Shown here piece after piece: positions 51,413 to 59,941 of a stretch of 64,000 nt of DNA (position 1 is the stretch's first letter; every line of letters begins with the position of its first letter). Made by a program: the position numbers and the translations under genes. Below the pieces are notes generated by a model. That model was not told the DNA's origin. It did no database searches and was given only the letters and a program-made list of their open reading frames with translations. Source of the stretch: Argonema galeatum A003/A1 (GTDB lineage: Bacteria; Cyanobacteriota; Cyanobacteriia; Cyanobacteriales; Aerosakkonemataceae); the NCBI RefSeq assembly GCF_023333595.1, contig NZ_JAIQZM010000027.1, positions 33,841 through 97,840 on the forward strand, written 5' to 3'.

Positions 51413-53329
51413 TTAATCGCACCGCCAAATCTTGATGCTTTTGTCCAAATTGCCGGTGACTAAAGTCTGCCCATCGGGACTGAAGGCAATACAACTAACC
51501 GCGTCCGATCGATCGTTGATGCTAGAGATTTCCTGACCATTACTCAACTGCCAAAACTTGATAGTTTTATCCCGACCGCTACTAGCTAGAATCTGTCCAT
51601 CGGGACTAATTGCAATACAACTAATCAAGTCTGTATGTCCCGTCAGAGTATAAATTTCTTTCCCAGTAGCCAAATCCCAAACCTTGATAGTTTTATCATA
51701 ACTAGCACTGGCAAGAATTTTGCCATCCGGGCTAAAAGCGATGAAACGCACCCAATTGGAATGCCCCATAAAGGTGCGGCTCCATTTTCCAGTGTTTATG
51801 TGCCACAAATGGATATTGTTGTCCAAACCGCCACTGGCGAGAATCTGTCCATCGGGACTGATGGCGATGCAACGAACCCAGAATAGATGACGGGCGAGGG
51901 TGTAGATGGCTTCGCTGCTGTCTATTTGCCAAATCCTGATCGTTTTGTCGCCGCTACCGCTGGCGATTGTCTGTCCATCGGGGCTGACTGCGATCGAATA
52001 AATGGGGCCAGAATGACCTGTGAGAGTGCGGATAATTTTGCCGCTGGGTATCTGCCAAATCTTCAGCGTTTTGTCTCCACTGCCGCTGACAAGAGTTTTG
52101 CCATCTGGGCTAAATGCCACCGACCAAACCCAATTAGAATGTCCCCAGAGGGTGCGGATTTGCTTCCCAGTGCCCAATTCCCAAAGCTTGATAGTTTTGT
52201 CGCGACTGCCGCTAGCAAGAGTCTTGCCATCGGGACTGAAGGCAACCGACCAAACCCAGTTAGAATGGCCGGTGAGGCTGCTAGAGCATCTCCAAGTTTT
52301 AGCTAGTGCAGAAGATTGCACAGAAGTGATGGGCGATGGGTAATTGGTAACGGGTAATTGGTAACTCTTAATTGGTGATGAAGTATTTCCAGTTCCGTAG
52401 AGATTTCCCAAAGGAATATTCGTACTCAAATTCCTTGCTGGTTTAGGTTGAGGATTTAACTCTTCGAGTATTTCTTGGGCTGAACGATAGCGTCGGTTGG
52501 TTGCCCTTTCCAGCATTTTATCCAGCACTTTACCTAAATTCTCATCCTGCAACGGACTCCTCAAGTAATCCCGCCACACCCAAGCATCTTCGCTGATACT
52601 AAATAAGTCAAATGGGTGCATTTGACTTAGCAGATGGATGCTGGTAACGCCTAAACTGTAGAGATCGCTAGCAAACTCAGCTTTGCCCATCGCTTGTTCT
52701 GGTGCTGAATACTCAGCAGTACCAATCTTGGTTCCGGTTCTGGCAAATGCTGTTGTCGTCACGAATTTAGCAGCCCCAAAATCAACCAAAACTAACTCAT
52801 CTCCCCCAACTCCTGGAGATCTGCGAATGATGTTTTCTGGCTTGATGTCGCGGTGAATAACGTTGTGAGAGTGGATGAAGTCAAGTAGCGGCAATAAATT
52901 GTTCAGCAAGTCTCGAATCTGCGTTTCGCTCAATGGGCCTTCTGCTTCCAGTGCTTGGGCTAAGTTTTGCCCATCGATAAACTGTTGCACCAAATATTGG
53001 CGCTTATCCGCTTCAAAATGGGCGAAAAGTTCGGGAATCTGGGGATGCGCCCCCAAATCATCCAGCCGCACGGCTTCTTGTTCAAATAGTGTTGCCGCTG
53101 TTTGGGCAGCTGCGCCTTGGTAAAAAAACTGTTTGATTACGCAGCGCCGTTTGGAGGGTTTGTATTCATCCACCGCCAAGAAGGTTCTGCCAAAGCCACC
53201 TTCACCGATCAGCTTTATAGCACGGTAGCGTCCGCTTAACAGCAATTTGGAGCCGCAATTTTGACAAAATTTTGTTCCCTCTGGGTTGCTGGTGGGTTTC
53301 TGGCAATCCGGATTGAGGCAGTAAACCAT
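51413..53329 (-). CDS. Ser/Thr kinase with WD40 repeats
   Basis: 638 residues. An N-terminal zinc ribbon (CLNPDCQKP...CQNCGSKL) precedes a kinase domain (about 30-295): IGEGGFGRTFLAVD, CVIKQF, HRDIKPENII and LVDFGAAKFV, with all catalytic residues. After a linker of about 60 residues come seven WD40 units of about 42 residues (SVAFSPDGKTLASGSRDKTIKLWEL), forming a complete propeller for protein binding. There is no membrane helix, so it is cytosolic. This architecture is a hallmark of filamentous cyanobacteria. The WD40 DNA repeats leave long open antisense frames. Confidence 0.95.
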   Translation of the reverse strand: MVYCLNPDCQKPTSNPEGTKFCQNCGSKLLLSGRYRAIKLIGEGGFGRTFLAVDEYKPSKRRCVIKQFFYQGAAAQTAATLFEQEAVRLDDLGAHPQIPELFAHFEADKRQYLVQQFIDGQNLAQALEAEGPLSETQIRDLLNNLLPLLDFIHSHNVIHRDIKPENIIRRSPGVGGDELVLVDFGAAKFVTTTAFARTGTKIGTAEYSAPEQAMGKAEFASDLYSLGVTSIHLLSQMHPFDLFSISEDAWVWRDYLRSPLQDENLGKVLDKMLERATNRRYRSAQEILEELNPQPKPARNLSTNIPLGNLYGTGNTSSPIKSYQLPVTNYPSPITSVQSSALAKTWRCSSSLTGHSNWVWSVAFSPDGKTLASGSRDKTIKLWELGTGKQIRTLWGHSNWVWSVAFSPDGKTLVSGSGDKTLKIWQIPSGKIIRTLTGHSGPIYSIAVSPDGQTIASGSGDKTIRIWQIDSSEAIYTLARHLFWVRCIAISPDGQILASGGLDNNIHLWHINTGKWSRTFMGHSNWVRFIAFSPDGKILASASYDKTIKVWDLATGKEIYTLTGHTDLISCIAISPDGQILASSGRDKTIKFWQLSNGQEISSINDRSDAVSCIAFSPDGQTLVTGNLDKSIKIWRCD

Positions 53330-53519
53330 ATATAGCTAGGGACTAGGGACTAGGGGCTAGGGGCTAGGGTAAGAAGAGGCTCCTCTCTGCTTTTCCCTCT
53401 CTAGCTATAACAATAATTTGACTAGCTGCTCTTAATGTGGTTGTGCGATCGCATTTCCGTCTTAAACTTTGGCAAATAGACTGCGTTCCGACCTTCCCTG
53501 AGATAATTGTAAAGTTTTA

Positions 53520-53629
53520 TTACAAAATAGGGGTATGAGGGGTGACACCCCTCAGTAGGGGTTATAGTAATAGATGTAGATGCACCCTGATGATCGACGC
53601 CCTCAAGTTTTGGGCGTTTTTTTATTTTT
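53520..53629 (+). ncRNA. Candidate small RNA ending in a Rho-independent terminator
   Basis: No protein gene on the plus strand explains the strong terminator at 53597-53629. Upstream are a GAGGGG-TGACA-CCCCTC hairpin (53537-53553) and a TTGTAA...TTACAA inverted repeat (53507-53525). The length of about 100 nt suits a bacterial sRNA. The 5' end and any function are unknown. Confidence 0.4.
53597..53629 (+). terminator. Rho-independent terminator
   Basis: Stem ACGCCC/GGGCGT (53597-53602 / 53612-53617) with a TCAAGTTTT-type loop, followed directly by TTTTTTTATTTTT. This is the clearest intrinsic terminator in the window. On the minus strand it would have no T-run. Confidence 0.85.
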
Positions 53630-53688
53630 ACCAATTCTGAATAACCAAGCTAGGGGCTAGGGGCTAGAACACCGATTCGGTAATCCTA

Positions 53689-53764
53689 GTAGGGGCTCCG
53701 CAAACGGGAGTGAAAATCTATCGCTCTCTCCCTAGATTTTCACTCCCGTTTGCGGAGCCCCTAC
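53689..53764. repeat. 32-bp perfect inverted repeat
   Basis: The arms 53689-53720 and 53733-53764 are exact reverse complements (starting GTAGGGGCTCCGCAAACGGG) with a 12-nt loop. It is one of the longest perfect hairpins here. GGGGCTA heptamers border it on the left. Confidence 0.9.
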
Positions 53765-53859
53765 AAGCTCTCAAAGCAAGGCCGGGACTGTGTTTGTACT
53801 CAGCACTCAGCACTCAGCACTCAGCACTTTGCACTTTGCTATACGTAAATTTCGGTCTG

Positions 53860-54477
53860 TTAGGTTTTGAAAGAGCGCTGCGAACCGCCGCCGTTGTTAC
53901 GGCTATCCAGCTTCCAAAGACAACTAGAAACCAGATTCGTGACGATGTGAGCGACTATTGGGACTAACAGATTGCCTGTGGCAAGGGCGCTATATCCCAG
54001 CACCAAACCGACGACGGTTGCCCAAATCACATAAGGCCACTGTTCCAAACCGCTAAGATGCAAGATGCCAAAGCAGAGACTGCTTACGACTAATGCGGGG
54101 ATATCCAAGCCCAACGCAGGCAGCATTACACCGCGAAACAATAATTCTTCACTCAATCCCGGCAGGAGTGCCAGCCAGATCAAGTCGGGCCACAGTAAGG
54201 GTTTTAGCACCAATGCCAGGTACATATCGGCGCTTTTGCGGTAGGCGGGCCAAAGGCGATAAACGAGGGAACTAGCGGCTGTAATTCCCAAACCTTGAGC
54301 CAATCCCAAGGGTAAAGCTGAGTTCGTCCATTTGACGCCCAGGATTGAGACTGCGCCAAATTGTAGCCATAGCTTGGCTACCACCAACAACAAGATTGCT
54401 GTAACGCCCATCGCGACTAAAAGTTGAGGGCGTGTCAGCGATTCAAATTCGGGATCGTTAGGTAGAGGATCTGTCAC
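53860..54477 (-). CDS. CPBP family intramembrane metalloprotease
   Basis: 205 residues with about six membrane segments. The family motifs are visible: motif 1 LPGLSEELLFRGVMLPAL (EExxxR near 110) and motif 2 SSLCFGILHL (FxxxH near 138), then a third His in VPIVAHIVTNLVSSCLW. These are the zinc-binding residues of CAAX-type (CPBP) proteases, which act inside the membrane. The role is unknown; some are linked to peptide processing or self-immunity. Its start overlaps the stop of the DUF3326 gene by 4 bp (ATGA), so the two are coupled. Confidence 0.92.
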   Translation of the reverse strand: MTDPLPNDPEFESLTRPQLLVAMGVTAILLLVVAKLWLQFGAVSILGVKWTNSALPLGLAQGLGITAASSLVYRLWPAYRKSADMYLALVLKPLLWPDLIWLALLPGLSEELLFRGVMLPALGLDIPALVVSSLCFGILHLSGLEQWPYVIWATVVGLVLGYSALATGNLLVPIVAHIVTNLVSSCLWKLDSRNNGGGSQRSFKT

Positions 54478-55580
54478 CAGTTCTTTGGGAGGCTACGTAT
54501 GGGGGAGAGGTCTGGACTGAGAGCGGATGGACTAATACCTGCTCGATGGGCTACCAATGCGCCCAGTGCCTCTAAATATGAGTGTACCCGTAATGCTTCG
54601 ATCCCTACCTGCTCTGGAGGAACTTGCATCTGGGTTTGATTTTCTTCGACGGCGATAATTTGTACGGGCAGCTGGCTAAGACTGAGTATGGCACTGCCGC
54701 CGCAAGCCGTTGCGGGTACGATGAGGGCGTCTACTTGGTCAGCCCAGATATCATTTGGTGATTGATGATTGGGAGATTTTTGACTTTTGACTTTTGACTT
54801 TTGACTTCCCGCAGGGGTGACGAACTGGGGGGCGTGACTTAAGCCAACGAGGACGCAGGGTAGGAAGGTGTAGCCCAATTCTTCGGCGGCTGAGCGGGGG
54901 GATAGGTGAGGAGAGAGGGGAGGTGGGGAGCAGGCGGGGGCGTGGGCGCAGGGTATTTGAAATGTTCTGACGATTAGGTGGCTGATGATGGCTTCGGCAC
55001 CGGCTACGGGGTCAACGCCTTTGCCCTGTCGATAGTTTTCTGCGGCTTCGCTTTCTATATCTTCGGGGAAACGGGCTACGACTGCGATCGCATTTGCCCT
55101 TGCTTGAGTTATCAAAACCTCTGCTGCTCTTAATAAGCTATCGGGATTTTGAATAGTACCCCAAGATGCACCGGATGCGGATGTCCGCAATTCCACCCCC
55201 AACGGGGCATCTGTCACTACATAGTCGGTAAGATTTAATCCCAGGGTGGCTCTAGCGGCGTCAGCTGCTTGCAGGTGTCGCCACCGCAAATCTGGTTCGA
55301 TCGCGCGATCGAGTATTAAACCAATTCTATTTTGATGAACCGGGCGCAATCCCCAACATCCGGCGGCAAATTTGTCAAGTCCATAGCCTTCGACGTAGAA
55401 GGAGTTAGGTAAAGGCCAGTATAAACTGGCACCATTGAGGACGTTGGGGTGGGTGATGAGGCGATCGCAACAGGATGCGATCGCACGAGCCACAGGCAAC
55501 GCATCCCCCGCATAGCCTCCGATCGCCGCCCCAATTCCTGTCGGCACAATTAATACAACCGTGTAAAGACGCTCAACCAA
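54474..55580 (-). CDS. DUF3326 family protein
   Basis: 368 residues. The N-terminus VVLIVPTGIGAAIGGYAGDALPVARAIASCCDRLITHPNVLNGASLYWPLPNSFYVEGYGLD matches, from memory, the cyanobacterial and plastid-related DUF3326 family. A central Ala-rich alpha/beta part and a proline-rich insertion (about 215-235, PPPLSPHLSP) follow. A lysine-rich stretch (SQKSKVKSQKSPNHQSPN) near 275 is encoded by heptamer-like repeats inside the gene. The function is unknown; the fold may bind nucleotides. It is coupled to the CPBP protease gene. Confidence 0.85.
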   Translation of the reverse strand: MVERLYTVVLIVPTGIGAAIGGYAGDALPVARAIASCCDRLITHPNVLNGASLYWPLPNSFYVEGYGLDKFAAGCWGLRPVHQNRIGLILDRAIEPDLRWRHLQAADAARATLGLNLTDYVVTDAPLGVELRTSASGASWGTIQNPDSLLRAAEVLITQARANAIAVVARFPEDIESEAAENYRQGKGVDPVAGAEAIISHLIVRTFQIPCAHAPACSPPPLSPHLSPRSAAEELGYTFLPCVLVGLSHAPQFVTPAGSQKSKVKSQKSPNHQSPNDIWADQVDALIVPATACGGSAILSLSQLPVQIIAVEENQTQMQVPPEQVGIEALRVHSYLEALGALVAHRAGISPSALSPDLSPIRSLPKNW

Positions 55581-55589
55581 TGTTGGATT

Positions 55590-55781
55590 TTAGATTTTGG
55601 GTTGTTCGGAAGCTACCGTTACCACTGCTTCAACGTGGGCTTTTTGTTGGTCAACATCGACACCAGTAATAGCCCAACGCAGGGGTTCGCCACGTTTTTG
55701 CAACTCGGCTTCAATTTCCTGATGCAGCTTAGCTGGGGACTCTTGGAGGTCAATTTCTGCTGTGATAAAGTGTGTTGTCAT
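55590..55781 (-). CDS. Small conserved cyanobacterial protein
   Basis: 63 residues from ATG 55781. The frame is open to 55847, but that part overlaps the ferredoxin gene. The sequence MTTHFITAEIDLQESPAKLH starts an alpha/beta sandwich; QEIEAELQKRGEPLRWAITGVDVDQQKAHVEAVVTV completes it. It resembles small ferredoxin-associated or ACT-like folds, but no function is known to me. Its ATG lies 7 bp after the ferredoxin stop on the same strand, so the two are probably co-transcribed. Confidence 0.75.
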   Translation of the reverse strand: MTTHFITAEIDLQESPAKLHQEIEAELQKRGEPLRWAITGVDVDQQKAHVEAVVTVASEQPKI

Positions 55782-55788
55782 TGGTTGA

Positions 55789-56112
55789 TTACTTCTGGTA
55801 TTGTCCAAATTGCAGGTAATATAGTTCGTCTTCTTTCTCAGTTTCAATCTTCAAGTCGGAGCGCGGACAAGCTATGCAGAGCAAAACATAGCCTTTTTCC
55901 TGAAGTTCTCTACTGACGCCCATCCCATCAGTTTGATCCACTTTTCCTTCTATAATTTTAGCCGCACAAGTGGTACAAACCCCCGCATTGCAGGAATTCG
56001 GCAAGTTTATTCCGGCTGCTTCGGCGATGCGAAGAATCTTTTCATCTTCTGGTACTTGCAGGGTGTAGGTATTAGCTTGGTGCTGAATTTCGACGGTGTA
56101 AGTCTTGGGCAT
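55789..56112 (-). CDS. Plant-type 2Fe-2S ferredoxin
   Basis: 107 residues. Four cluster cysteines are arranged as CNAGVCTTC near residues 40-48 and LLCIAC near 80, the plant-type pattern. The N-terminal VEIQHQANTYTLQVPEDEKILRIAEAAGINLPNS is the usual beta-grasp. The C-terminus is about 10 residues longer than photosynthetic ferredoxin I, with an acidic KEDELYYLQFG tail, as in the low-abundance cyanobacterial ferredoxins. It carries single electrons in the cytosol; the partner is unknown. Confidence 0.93.
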   Translation of the reverse strand: MPKTYTVEIQHQANTYTLQVPEDEKILRIAEAAGINLPNSCNAGVCTTCAAKIIEGKVDQTDGMGVSRELQEKGYVLLCIACPRSDLKIETEKEDELYYLQFGQYQK

Positions 56113-56197
56113 CTTGAAATTTTACATTCAGTAGTTTTATCTCAACACTGAGGAGGCACAGCCTCGATTCAATAGTTTGATTGAATCATTTTACCGC

Positions 56198-56275
56198 TTA
56201 TGGGAACCTAATCCCTGGATTGGGTTGGGGGCGAATCAGTTCGCTGATAATATTGGTGTCACACAAAAAGCTCAC
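56198..56275 (-). pseudogene. Truncated VapC (PIN-domain) toxin start
   Basis: From a GTG at 56275, 4 bp after the antitoxin stop, 25 codons read VSFLCDTNIISELIRPQPNP and then GIRFP and TAA. This is the typical first strand and helix of VapC toxins, with the first catalytic Asp in CDTNI, cut off before the rest of the PIN domain (about 130 residues). No continuation was found downstream in other frames. The antitoxin is therefore left without a working toxin. Confidence 0.75.
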
Positions 56276-56279
56276 GGCG

Positions 56280-56549
56280 CTAATCGATCGATGGATTGAA
56301 CCGATCTTGGCGAGGAGGAACTTCCAGAGTGTAGTCTTCCTCTACACAGATCTGATGCAATTCGGCAAAGCTATCGGCTAGGGATCGTTTATGATGTTGG
56401 TGTTTCCATTCTAGGAATTCTTGGAATAGTTCTGGCTCTACCACCGCAGCGACGAGTCGATCTTGATTATAAATCAGTTGAGGCTCTTCAATAGCATCCC
56501 CGATCAGTTGGGATAACTGCTGTTGGGCTTGCTCAATTTTCCAGTTCAT
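56280..56549 (-). CDS. Phd/YefM-type antitoxin
   Basis: 89 residues. The N-terminal part (WKIEQAQQQLSQLIGDAIEEPQLIYNQDRLVAAVV) matches the DNA-binding Phd/YefM fold. The C-terminal acidic/aromatic tail (SFAELHQICVEEDYTLEVPPRQDRFNP) would wrap the toxin. Such proteins bind their own operator and neutralise VapC- or Doc-type toxins. The toxin gene following it is only a 25-codon remnant, so this is an orphan antitoxin, possibly kept for protection against related toxins. An 82-bp repeat lies immediately upstream (56556-56637). Confidence 0.85.
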   Translation of the reverse strand: MNWKIEQAQQQLSQLIGDAIEEPQLIYNQDRLVAAVVEPELFQEFLEWKHQHHKRSLADSFAELHQICVEEDYTLEVPPRQDRFNPSID

Positions 56550-56555
56550 TAGACC

Positions 56556-56637
56556 TCTCCAGAAATTAAAGGTGCGTTACCTGTAACCCTCGTAGAGACG
56601 TTGCATGCAACGTCTCTACATTCTTTGAAAGGAGATG
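56556..56637. repeat. 82-bp palindrome-bearing repeat, copy 2
   Basis: Nearly identical partner of 19202-19283, 37 kb away. It lies 6 bp upstream of the antitoxin start, so its hairpin (centred on TTGCATGCAA) would be in the 5' leader of that gene and could affect expression. Confidence 0.9.
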
Positions 56638-56747
56638 TCTATTGGGTTCTGCTTGCGATTGAAAACTGCATCTGCTAGGACTTCTACCCAAATTTTAAGC
56701 TACCGATCGCAGTCCTGTTCCCATGTCCCAAAACTGGCGATCGCAAC

Positions 56748-57926
56748 CTAATCGATATCGATTTCGCGGGGATGCCAGTCGTCATCTTCTGGTGTTGTCC
56801 GTCCTGTCTGTATATAATCTTTGTACAATTCCGCGAACATTCTCGTTAAATTGGGCAGAGATATTGTTTCTCCGTTGATTTGAGCTTTCATATATCTTTT
56901 GAGCAACTCAATGTATGATAGACCGAGTGCTAGTGTTAGAGTTGCGGCAGTTGATGCTGCGATCGCACCTCCTACAAGTGTACCTGCACCCGGTATCAGC
57001 TTGATTAAATTAGTCACAATAAATCTGCCAGCAGCCGCCATCCCCCCTGCACCGATGCTCGCAGATAATATAGCACCGATAAATGCTTTGTCAAAAGGCA
57101 ATCCAAAAATCGCCGTGATGTGTGCCAGCATTGTAGTTTGTATTGGCACTAGCAGGAAAGCATCGGAAAACGGAATTGGCGAAGCACCGATAATAGCGGA
57201 AGAAGCTACATAACCAGTGACATATTTGAATGCTTCATCTGATTTGAGATTAAGGCTAGCAATCTGTTCTTTCACAAATGCTTTTTTGGCAACTTCCGGG
57301 AGTAGTTCAAAAGTTGCTTCTACTAAACGCTTTAAACCGTATGTTTCCACAGTATATCTACCAACTCGTTTCGGTTCCGATAAGACTGGGATGATATAGC
57401 TGACTGGGAGATTCCTTTTTTCCAATGAAATTAGGAAATCGCTACCATCTTCTTCGTCTATCGATATCGCTTGAGTTAAGATTAGAATAACTGGCACTTC
57501 TTTGATGTCGATATCCTTAATCCATTCTTCTTCTATCTCCTCAATTCTATTTGCCTCATGGTTGATGCAGTACCAAACAACATGAATATGTTCTTGGGCA
57601 GCTAAGATAATTTTATCTTCAATTAGTTCGGCAACTTCTAGCTTAACCCGATGTATTTGTTCGGCATTAAGTTCAAGACCGGGAGTATCATATACAGTGA
57701 TGGGACAATCCTGTTTGGTATATTGGCGAATGCCTTGAGTAACTGGTCTACCAACGCCTGTTTCCGCTAGGCGATCGCGAAAAACAGCATTAATTAGCGT
57801 ACTTTTACCTACACCTGTTTTGCCTATCACCAAAACATTGCATTGACCAACTTTCGTCTCAGCATCTTTGTAGGCTTCGCTAATTCTGGTCAGAATATCA
57901 TCAAAAGAAAAGTCATTGTCAGCCAT
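56748..57926 (-). CDS. GTPase with DUF697-like membrane tail
   Basis: 392 residues. The G domain spans about 25-200: G1 VIGKTGVGKSTLIN, G3 VYDTPGLEL and G4-like LILTQAIS (TQ instead of the canonical NKxD). The C-terminal half (about 230-355) has hydrophobic glycine-rich segments (ASSAIIGASPIPFSDAFLLVPIQTTMLAHITAIFG; AGTLVGGAIAASTAATLTLALGLSYIELL) as in DUF697/YcjF-like proteins, which insert into or contact membranes. Stress-induced membrane GTPases have this layout. It is 128 bp downstream of the NACHT gene on the same strand, possibly co-transcribed. Confidence 0.88.
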   Translation of the reverse strand: MADNDFSFDDILTRISEAYKDAETKVGQCNVLVIGKTGVGKSTLINAVFRDRLAETGVGRPVTQGIRQYTKQDCPITVYDTPGLELNAEQIHRVKLEVAELIEDKIILAAQEHIHVVWYCINHEANRIEEIEEEWIKDIDIKEVPVILILTQAISIDEEDGSDFLISLEKRNLPVSYIIPVLSEPKRVGRYTVETYGLKRLVEATFELLPEVAKKAFVKEQIASLNLKSDEAFKYVTGYVASSAIIGASPIPFSDAFLLVPIQTTMLAHITAIFGLPFDKAFIGAILSASIGAGGMAAAGRFIVTNLIKLIPGAGTLVGGAIAASTAATLTLALGLSYIELLKRYMKAQINGETISLPNLTRMFAELYKDYIQTGRTTPEDDDWHPREIDID

Positions 57927-58054
57927 TTTATTTTATCCCTTAATTCAATTTGTACTAATTTGGCCAAAACACTTAGATATTAGGACTTGGAAATTGCTAA
58001 TTTTAGATGGCAGATTGCTTTTTTAAATCTAAAATATAAAATTCTCCAATCCCA

Positions 58055-59317
58055 TCACATTTCGGCTAAGTGTTTTTGCAAGAGTTGATGAACAAACTGA
58101 TATTGCCCATCCACTCGTTGCAAAAACAGCCGTTCTGTAGCATAGTTGAGAAAACGGGCATAATTCCGGGGAATATAGCCATTTTGCCAAAGAATCCGAA
58201 ATAGAATGAAATGTTTGATTCCAGCAATCCCGCCCAAAGTCAGCACAACACCAATATGATATAACCGTTTCTGAGAGGGAGTCTGTAACCAATTATGCTG
58301 TATTTTTTCAATAATAACCCACTTCTGATTTGACTCATTCATTCTTTTCGCCAACCACACCAACCAATGACGACTTTGTTCTGGACGTGGTTCCTTATTT
58401 TTACGATAATATCGGCTGGTAATTTGCAGCGTCAGCATCCGACGAATATAGGCATTTAACAAATACTCGCGACGTTCTTTTTTGTCAGCGATGCGTTTCC
58501 AAGCATGAATTAAAATTTCCTCATACGCTAAGGTCATCATATTTAAAAGTAGCGGCGTTTTTGCCAATTCTAATAAGGGCGGCTCGTTTTTGATGTTTTC
58601 CCATAATTCTCGGCTTCTCGAACTCATCAAATATTCCTTAATCTGAGTTTCTGTGAGCGATCGCAAATAAATTGCTCCATGCAAACGCAACTTGGTATGG
58701 CAGCTTTTGTACTCTTCTAGGCTAGTGCAAACAACAATATGCTTCAGTTTATTTTCTCCCTCAAGTAGTTGATTAATACCTTGAAGGCATAGTTGTCGTC
58801 GCGTTAATTCCAGTTCATCCAGTCCATCCAGTAGTGGTAGCAGTTGTTGCTCATTAATCCACTGGTTGCCAATTTTGACGGCGATATTATATTTCGACTG
58901 TAGTTCAGATATCAACCAATCGGCAATAGTTTGCTTGTCTTCTTGCCAAGATGAAATATCGAACAAAACAGGGATTGGTTTGCTGATGTCATTTTCCGCA
59001 GAAGTAATTAATTCGTTGGCAAGTTCCAGCAGGGTTGTAGTTTTACCAGAACCCTGCGTTCCCAAAATCATCAACTTGCCACCTGTCTGCTCGAAGATTT
59101 GAGCTATACTTGTTTGGGAAGGTAGTTGGAAAACGGGATTCCTGCCGATTTTTACCTCCACATCCCAAAGGCGTTGCACTTGTTCGGGTTCTGTTTCTTT
59201 GAGCAAGATAATCCGCACGGCATTGTGTAATGATTGTGACTGCCGTGCTTTTACTTCGCTGTTCACGGTTTTTAGTAATTTATTGCGATTCCGAACACTT
59301 CGCCTGGAATAATTCAT
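58055..59317 (-). CDS. NACHT-domain NTPase
   Basis: 420 residues. Walker A is ILGTQGSGKTTTLLEL near 97; Walker B is LLPLLDGLDEL near 168 with the acidic residues of NACHT proteins; the sensor region is HIVVCTSLEEYKSC. The N-terminal 60 residues are short and basic with no effector domain. The C-terminal part has a single hydrophobic stretch (HIGVVLTLGGIAGIKHFILF) and ends YARFLNYATERLFLQRVDGQYQFVHQLLQKHL. In related cyanobacterial proteins I recall a longer multi-helix membrane segment before this end, so this copy may be an internal deletion. Bacterial NACHT proteins include antiphage sensors. Confidence 0.85.
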   Translation of the reverse strand: MNYSRRSVRNRNKLLKTVNSEVKARQSQSLHNAVRIILLKETEPEQVQRLWDVEVKIGRNPVFQLPSQTSIAQIFEQTGGKLMILGTQGSGKTTTLLELANELITSAENDISKPIPVLFDISSWQEDKQTIADWLISELQSKYNIAVKIGNQWINEQQLLPLLDGLDELELTRRQLCLQGINQLLEGENKLKHIVVCTSLEEYKSCHTKLRLHGAIYLRSLTETQIKEYLMSSRSRELWENIKNEPPLLELAKTPLLLNMMTLAYEEILIHAWKRIADKKERREYLLNAYIRRMLTLQITSRYYRKNKEPRPEQSRHWLVWLAKRMNESNQKWVIIEKIQHNWLQTPSQKRLYHIGVVLTLGGIAGIKHFILFRILWQNGYIPRNYARFLNYATERLFLQRVDGQYQFVHQLLQKHLAEM

Positions 59318-59438
59318 TGTCTCAGCTTAGTAATGGAAATTTCGCTAAAGATATAGAGGTTACGCAAAAAATGTCTGGATTTTCCAACAAATCTAAGTAT
59401 TTAGTAAAATGGTTTCTGAGCAGTTATGCTGTATAGGT

Positions 59439-59922
59439 ATGAATAATTCCTCTAAAACACTGGTTTTAATTGTTGCAGGCGCGACTACTCTGGCGGCGAC
59501 GCTTGGTGTCACTTTGGGAACGATCGCGTCGCGGGTTGGTACGCAAGACGCTGCGGGAACGCCACAACACAACCAACTCTCACTTTACCGCAAACACAAC
59601 AACCAGTGGTAAGTGCGATCGCAGCAGATCGACCCGAAACCCCACAACCCACAGACTCATCGGTTGCTAGTGTAACGCCTCACTCACAGGTTGCTACACC
59701 AAAAACTTTACAGCCAGAGGTTTGTACCAGAGCTAATATGGCAATAAAGGCCCATTCCCAACTATTATTGCTCCCGATCGCAAAATTTTGGCTGGAGATC
59801 CTTATACGGATGTCGATCGAACTCAGTGGACGGGACGCCTACCGCTTTCGGGAGACTATACCCTGCAATTTGATTCCAATGCTGCTGGATACGAATACGG
59901 TTTTACTATTCAAGTTAGGTAA
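59439..59922 (+). pseudogene. Doubly frameshifted secreted-protein gene
   Basis: Three pieces in three frames make one protein. From ATG 59439, NNSSKTLVLIVAGATTLAA is a signal peptide or membrane anchor and ends ...GTQDAAGT. A shift near 59555-59570 leads to a Thr/Gln/Pro-rich linker (TQPTLTLPQTQQPVVSAIAA ... QPEVCTRANMA). A second shift near 59760 gives TIIAPDRKILAGDPYTDVDR ... GDYTLQFDSNAAGYEYGFTI and the stop at 59920-59922. The end looks like a small beta domain of an exported protein. Two independent shifts make sequencing error unlikely. It runs convergently to the MCP gene. Confidence 0.75.
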
Positions 59923-59941
59923 TATCAATTTTAGATTTACT

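Noticed and set aside
51132..51494. Minus-strand frame overlapping the end of the WD40 kinase gene
   Set aside because: Overlaps the kinase in another frame and has repeat-derived WD40 shadow sequence.
53422..53634. 70-codon minus-strand frame next to the terminator
   Set aside because: No ribosome site, biased composition, and it overlaps the candidate small RNA and terminator.
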